Assembly (NCBI GenBank): GCA_964596345.1
Contig: CAZQSZ010000006.1
Location: 343,701 to 407,700 of the forward strand
DNA: 64,000 nt
Reading direction: 5' to 3'
Source of the DNA: CADEDV01 sp964596345
Lineage (GTDB): Bacteria > Bacteroidota > Bacteroidia > Chitinophagales > Chitinophagaceae
The position numbers and the translations under genes are program-made. This document shows positions 60,601 through 64,000 of this stretch, piece after piece. The notes beneath the pieces were generated by a model, which saw only the letters and a list, made by a program, of their open reading frames with translations, had not been told where the DNA came from and searched no databases. Position 1 is the first letter of the stretch, and the number at the start of each line of letters is the position of its first letter.

Positions 60601-62328
60601 ATGAGAAAACTGCTCGCATCGCTTCTTCTGCTTTTATCACTTACGTCCAGTACACAAAATCTTTCAACCCGGTTTGAAAGATCCGACGGAAAAGAAACCC
60701 CCACCTATTTTGAGATCATTGACTGGTGGCAAAAACTGGATCAGCAATCCGGTAAAGTGAAACTGTTAACTATGGGAATGACGGATGCTGGCTACCCGCT
60801 TCATCTTATCGTCGTATCCAATAACGGAGATTATAACTTTGAAAATATCCGTAAGAACAACAAACGGATCATCCTTGTTAATAATGGCATTCATCCCGGC
60901 GAACCCGATGGTATCGATGCCAGCATGTTATTGGTAAGAGATATTGTGGCCAACAAATACAAGATCGCTGATAATATTGTCCTGGCGTTTATTCCCGTTT
61001 ATAATATCGGTGGCTGTCTTAACAGGAGTAATAACTATCGTGTTGATCAAAATGGACCTGAAGAATTTGGTTTCCGCGGCAACTCCCAGAATCTTGATCT
61101 GAACCGTGATTTCATCAAATGTGATTCAAAAGATGCCAGGGCCTTCACCGGAATATTTCACTTGACCGATCCCGATGTGTTTGTAGATAATCATGTAAGC
61201 AATGGGGCCGATTACCAGCATGTGATGACCTTATTGACAACACAGCATAATAAGCTGGGTGGCGTAATGGGTGATTACCTGGAAAAAGAATTTGAACCTA
61301 CCCTGTATTCCTCCATGAAGAAAAAGGGATATGATATGATCCCTTATGTCAACTCTTTTGGTGATAAACCCGAAAATGGCTGGCCGGAATATTGGGATGG
61401 ACCCCGTTATGCCAGTGGCTATGCAGCGCTATGGCATACCTTTTCTTTTGTTCCCGAAACGCATATGCTCAAGGCTTATGATAAAAGAGTCATGGCAGCT
61501 TACGAATTAATGAAAAGCTTCATTGAGTTCACCAGCGCAAATAGCGATAAAATAAAAAGCCTGCGTGATTTGACGAAAAATGCTGTTAAGACGCAGCCCG
61601 AATTTCCTGTCAGCTGGTCATTGGACCGGTCAAAATTTAAAGAAGTATTGTACAAAGGATTTGAATCCGGCCGCAAACCCAGCGAAGTTTCTGGTTTACC
61701 GAGATTATACTATGACAGAAATAAGCCTTTTGAAAAAACGATCCCGATCTTCAATTACTTTTCTGTGAAATCGGTGATCCAAAAACCAAAGGCCTATATC
61801 ATCCCGCAAGGCTGGTGGAAGGTTATCGAACTGCTTCAGCTCAATAAAGTTCAGATGACCCAACTGAAAAAAGATTCACTCATTGAAGTGGAAGTATATA
61901 AGATCGAAGATTATAAAACGTCACCACGCCAATATGAAATGCACCACCTCAATACGGATGTAAAGACAAGCAGCAGCAGGCAGAAAATAGTTTTCAAAAA
62001 AGGGGATTGGTATATTCCGCTGAACCAGGTGGCTAACCGCTTTCTAATAGAGACCCTGGAACCACAGGCCGAAGACTCCTATTTTGCCTGGAATTATTTT
62101 GATGCGGTATTGGGCCAAAAAGAAGGATACTCTGCTTACGCATTTGAAGATATTGCAGCTGATCATCTCAAAGCAAATCCTGATCTCCGGCTGAAACTGG
62201 AAGAAAAAAGAAAAACGGATACTTTGTTTGCAAAAGATGGAAGAGCTCAGTTAAATTTTGTGTACCAAAACTCACCCTGGTACGAACCGGCACATATGCG
62301 ATACCCGGTTTTCCGGGTCATCAAATAA
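60601..62328 (+). CDS. Exported M14-family metallopeptidase
   Basis: 575 residues from ATG 60601 (MRKLLASLLLLLSLTSSTQ, signal peptide); the open frame further upstream runs through the rpsT terminator and was rejected. The zinc site is H98 and E101 in NNGIHPGEPDG, with the third His in FVDNHVSNGADYQH; DLNRDFIK and PETHML (catalytic Glu region) follow. The C-terminal 250 residues are an extra domain without recognised family. Different subgroup from the M14 protein at 41475. It converges with the MFS transporter gene. Confidence 0.9.
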   Translation: MRKLLASLLLLLSLTSSTQNLSTRFERSDGKETPTYFEIIDWWQKLDQQSGKVKLLTMGMTDAGYPLHLIVVSNNGDYNFENIRKNNKRIILVNNGIHPGEPDGIDASMLLVRDIVANKYKIADNIVLAFIPVYNIGGCLNRSNNYRVDQNGPEEFGFRGNSQNLDLNRDFIKCDSKDARAFTGIFHLTDPDVFVDNHVSNGADYQHVMTLLTTQHNKLGGVMGDYLEKEFEPTLYSSMKKKGYDMIPYVNSFGDKPENGWPEYWDGPRYASGYAALWHTFSFVPETHMLKAYDKRVMAAYELMKSFIEFTSANSDKIKSLRDLTKNAVKTQPEFPVSWSLDRSKFKEVLYKGFESGRKPSEVSGLPRLYYDRNKPFEKTIPIFNYFSVKSVIQKPKAYIIPQGWWKVIELLQLNKVQMTQLKKDSLIEVEVYKIEDYKTSPRQYEMHHLNTDVKTSSSRQKIVFKKGDWYIPLNQVANRFLIETLEPQAEDSYFAWNYFDAVLGQKEGYSAYAFEDIAADHLKANPDLRLKLEEKRKTDTLFAKDGRAQLNFVYQNSPWYEPAHMRYPVFRVIK

Positions 62329-62330
62329 AT

Positions 62331-63548
62331 TTACCGGCCAGGGTCTGTTGTATCTATTTTTTTAAAAATTGCCCTGCCAAATAAAAGACTTACCAGCAAT
62401 ACCAGGATACTGAAGTACCCGACCCAATCATAGTTGTGTATCCGGCCGGTTTTGTCAGTGTAAACGATAGCACCTGAACAGAGAGCTGCAATACCGCTGC
62501 CTAATTGCTGGACACTTCCATTCACACTCATAAAACTTCCCCGTTGGGATGGCGTTACCACTTCACTGATCATTGCCTGTGCTGTTACAATACGGCCGGT
62601 GGCTACCATGAACCAGATTCCGAAGAAAAGAAGGACAATACCAAACGGTACATTGGGCATACGTGTAATGATCAGCACCATAAAAAGTGAAAGAAAAACT
62701 GAAACAGAGAAAACAACAAGCTTCCCTTTTTTATCCGCCATTTTCCCAAGGTAAATAGCTGCGAACATAGAAGCTAATCCACCCACCAAATAGATCCATG
62801 GGGTATGATCCGTTGAAAATCCCTTATTGAATTCCAGGTAAGGGTTAATGAAGGGGATGATCAGAAAATGCCCCATCATCAGCAAACATGAAAATATCAA
62901 TGCGGATCGTTGTTCAGGTACTTTACAAACCGTGATCAATGCATGAAAAGGAGGTTCATCTGCCTTATGCTGTTTAATATGACTGGTCATACTTGGAATG
63001 ATCCGGATAATCAGGGGTATAAAAATAATACCAAGCCCCCCGATCATTAAAAAAGGCACATGCCAGTCTTCGCGGAAAATACTTGTCATTTTTAAAGCCA
63101 GGGGCACCCCAATAATGGAAGCAGCAGCAAAGCCGCCCATCACTATTCCCATAGCCCGTCCCCTTCTTTCATACACAAACATATCTGCCACTATTGCCAG
63201 TACCTGGGCGCCTATTACACCACCAAAAATACCAGCAACAACCCGGGCTGCTAAAAGAAGGCCATAGGAAGAAGCAAGCCCGCAGGCAATCGTTCCCAGT
63301 ACAAAACCTGCATAAGCAAATAACAGCGACTTCTTCCTGTCAAATTTATCTGTAAACAATGCAATGCCTAACCCGGAGAAAAATGCCGCTATGGAATAAG
63401 AGCCCACCAGGATACTGAATTGCAAAGTACTGATACCAAAATTCTCAATCAGGAAATTACCCAGGGGCATCATAATCATGAAGTCGAGAATATGGGTAAA
63501 GTTGAGAGCGGCAAGAAGAACTAATATGATGCGTTCGTTACGGGACAT
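62331..63548 (-). CDS. MFS transporter
   Basis: 405-residue major facilitator with twelve predicted membrane helices. Helix 1 holds ALNFTHILDFMIMMPLG, the loop 2-3 motif A is present as FTDKFDRKKSLLFAY, and helix 5 is GFAAASIIGVPLALKM. The sequence resembles drug/arabinose-efflux (DHA1-type, AraJ-like) members. Substrate not assignable. It is transcribed away from the rRNA operon, whose terminator lies 39 bases upstream of its start. Confidence 0.9.
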   Translation of the reverse strand: MSRNERIILVLLAALNFTHILDFMIMMPLGNFLIENFGISTLQFSILVGSYSIAAFFSGLGIALFTDKFDRKKSLLFAYAGFVLGTIACGLASSYGLLLAARVVAGIFGGVIGAQVLAIVADMFVYERRGRAMGIVMGGFAAASIIGVPLALKMTSIFREDWHVPFLMIGGLGIIFIPLIIRIIPSMTSHIKQHKADEPPFHALITVCKVPEQRSALIFSCLLMMGHFLIIPFINPYLEFNKGFSTDHTPWIYLVGGLASMFAAIYLGKMADKKGKLVVFSVSVFLSLFMVLIITRMPNVPFGIVLLFFGIWFMVATGRIVTAQAMISEVVTPSQRGSFMSVNGSVQQLGSGIAALCSGAIVYTDKTGRIHNYDWVGYFSILVLLVSLLFGRAIFKKIDTTDPGR

Positions 63549-63586
63549 GTACAGGAGACAAAGGTTAATGAAAAAGGGAATAAAAC

Positions 63587-63622
63587 AAAAAAGCCTCTCA
63601 GTAAAACTGAAAGGCTTTTTTA
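63587..63622 (-). terminator. Terminator of the rRNA operon
   Basis: Sixteen-base stem (63587-63602 with 63606-63621) with one position that is a G-U pair in the minus-strand RNA, TAA-type loop, and a U run. It lies just behind the 5S rRNA 3' end. Confidence 0.88.
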
Positions 63623-63628
63623 ATAAAT

Positions 63629-63737
63629 ATGGCAGCTACCTACTCTCCCGCATTGTGGTGCAGTACCATCGGCCATGAGGGACTTAACTTCTCTGTTCGG
63701 TATGGGAAGAGGTGAACACCCTCGGCAAAACCACCAT
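63629..63737 (-). rRNA. rrf: 5S ribosomal RNA
   Basis: About 109 bases on the minus strand beginning ATGGTGGTTTTGCCGAGGG. It contains the universal CCGAACAGAGAAGTTAAG and GCCGATGGTACTGC segments and GGGAGAGTAGGTAGCTGCC near the 3' end. The first seven and last seven bases pair to close helix I. End positions are set by that pairing and may be off by a base or two. Confidence 0.93.
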
Positions 63738-63860
63738 AAGATCTTAAAACAATTAGCATTTAATTTGTTGCAAACAGGATTGTTTACAACGAAACCATCA
63801 GCTAATAGCTAATAAATTACATATTGGAAATGTTAGATAGTATCTAATTAAAAAAAATTA

Positions 63861-64000
63861 AAGCGTACGGGCAATTAGTACTACTCGGCTTTGCTGTTAC
63901 CAACTTTACACCTGTAGCCTATCAACGTCATAGTCTCTGACGGCCCTTAAAAGTAAACTCATCTTGAGGAAGGTTTCACGCTTAGATGCTTTCAGCGTTT
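63861..64000 (-). rRNA. rrl: 23S ribosomal RNA, 3' end only
   Basis: The minus strand reads the conserved 3' part of 23S rRNA: CGTGAAACCTTCCTCAAGATG, then AAGGGCCGTCAGAGACTATGACGTTGATAGGC, ending near ACTAATTGCCCGTACGCTTT. The rest lies right of base 64000. The 3' end is placed approximately. The spacer to 5S (63738-63860) contains no tRNA. Confidence 0.92.

Noticed and set aside
63738..63860. tRNA gene in the 23S-5S spacer
   Set aside because: The spacer is about 120 bases of AT-rich sequence with no cloverleaf.
1..64000. CRISPR arrays and prophage genes
   Set aside because: No regularly spaced direct repeats of CRISPR size, cas genes, or phage structural genes were seen.

Overview
The window is a chromosomal segment of a Bacteroidota bacterium, most likely of the Chitinophagaceae or a close relative. 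Evidence for this includes a type IX secretion protein (PorQ) and a subtilase with a type IX C-terminal sorting domain. It also includes the parA-parB-DUF5683-dapB neighbourhood, a TTTG-N20-TAnnTTTG promoter in front of rpsT, mostly weak ribosome binding sites, and many palindromic and 7-bp repeats between and inside genes. Most of it is ordinary core genome. An rRNA operon (3' end of 23S, then 5S, minus strand) enters at the right edge.

Layout. 1-5.3 kb: phosphonate biosynthesis (phosphonopyruvate decarboxylase, cut by the window edge, and PEP mutase fused to a nucleotidyltransferase). Divergent from it lie two membrane-anchored alkaline-phosphatase-fold proteins that could transfer phosphonate or phosphoethanolamine groups. 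5.3-13.4 kb: bioB, porQ, lon, two outer-membrane barrel genes and a membrane metallophosphoesterase. 13.5-16.8 kb: parA, parB, DUF5683, dapB. 16.8-21.6 kb: two tandem TPR-histidine kinases and a LuxR-type response regulator. 21.6-25.8 kb: an orphan HsdR-N nuclease-like gene, AMP nucleosidase, a small exported protein, a Y1 (HUH) transposase next to nested palindromes, and a fused dipeptide-type ABC ATPase. 25.8-33.5 kb: a giant TraB/GumN protein, queA with a structured leader, a lone TonB-plug protein and a CarboxypepD_reg protein. 33.5-41 kb: aspartokinase, then a minus-strand group of exported sugar-oxidation-type enzymes, ssb and a DUF2846 protein. 41.4-44.3 kb: an M14 peptidase and a small orphan.

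44.4-46.3 kb is the most unusual region. Two AT-rich single-gene units each carry their own terminal inverted repeats of the form GTT...AAC and are separated by about 190 bp of hairpin-forming DNA. This geometry resembles integron cassettes, but no integrase is in the window. One gene has no recognisable family; the other ends in a HEPN-like R-x4-H motif.

46.3-63.5 kb: DUF1801 and SRPBCC proteins, katG with divergent oxyR, mnmA, a lipoprotein, an exported subtilase, an RsmB-like methyltransferase, sucA-sucB, rpsT, a second M14 peptidase and an MFS transporter, followed by the rRNA operon.

A second theme is tandem heptanucleotide repeats. They occur in frame inside three genes (the ABC ATPase linker, an FAD oxidoreductase, the RsmB-like methyltransferase) and once across the parA stop codon. 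No CRISPR array, tRNA gene, prophage or complete insertion sequence with defined ends was seen.
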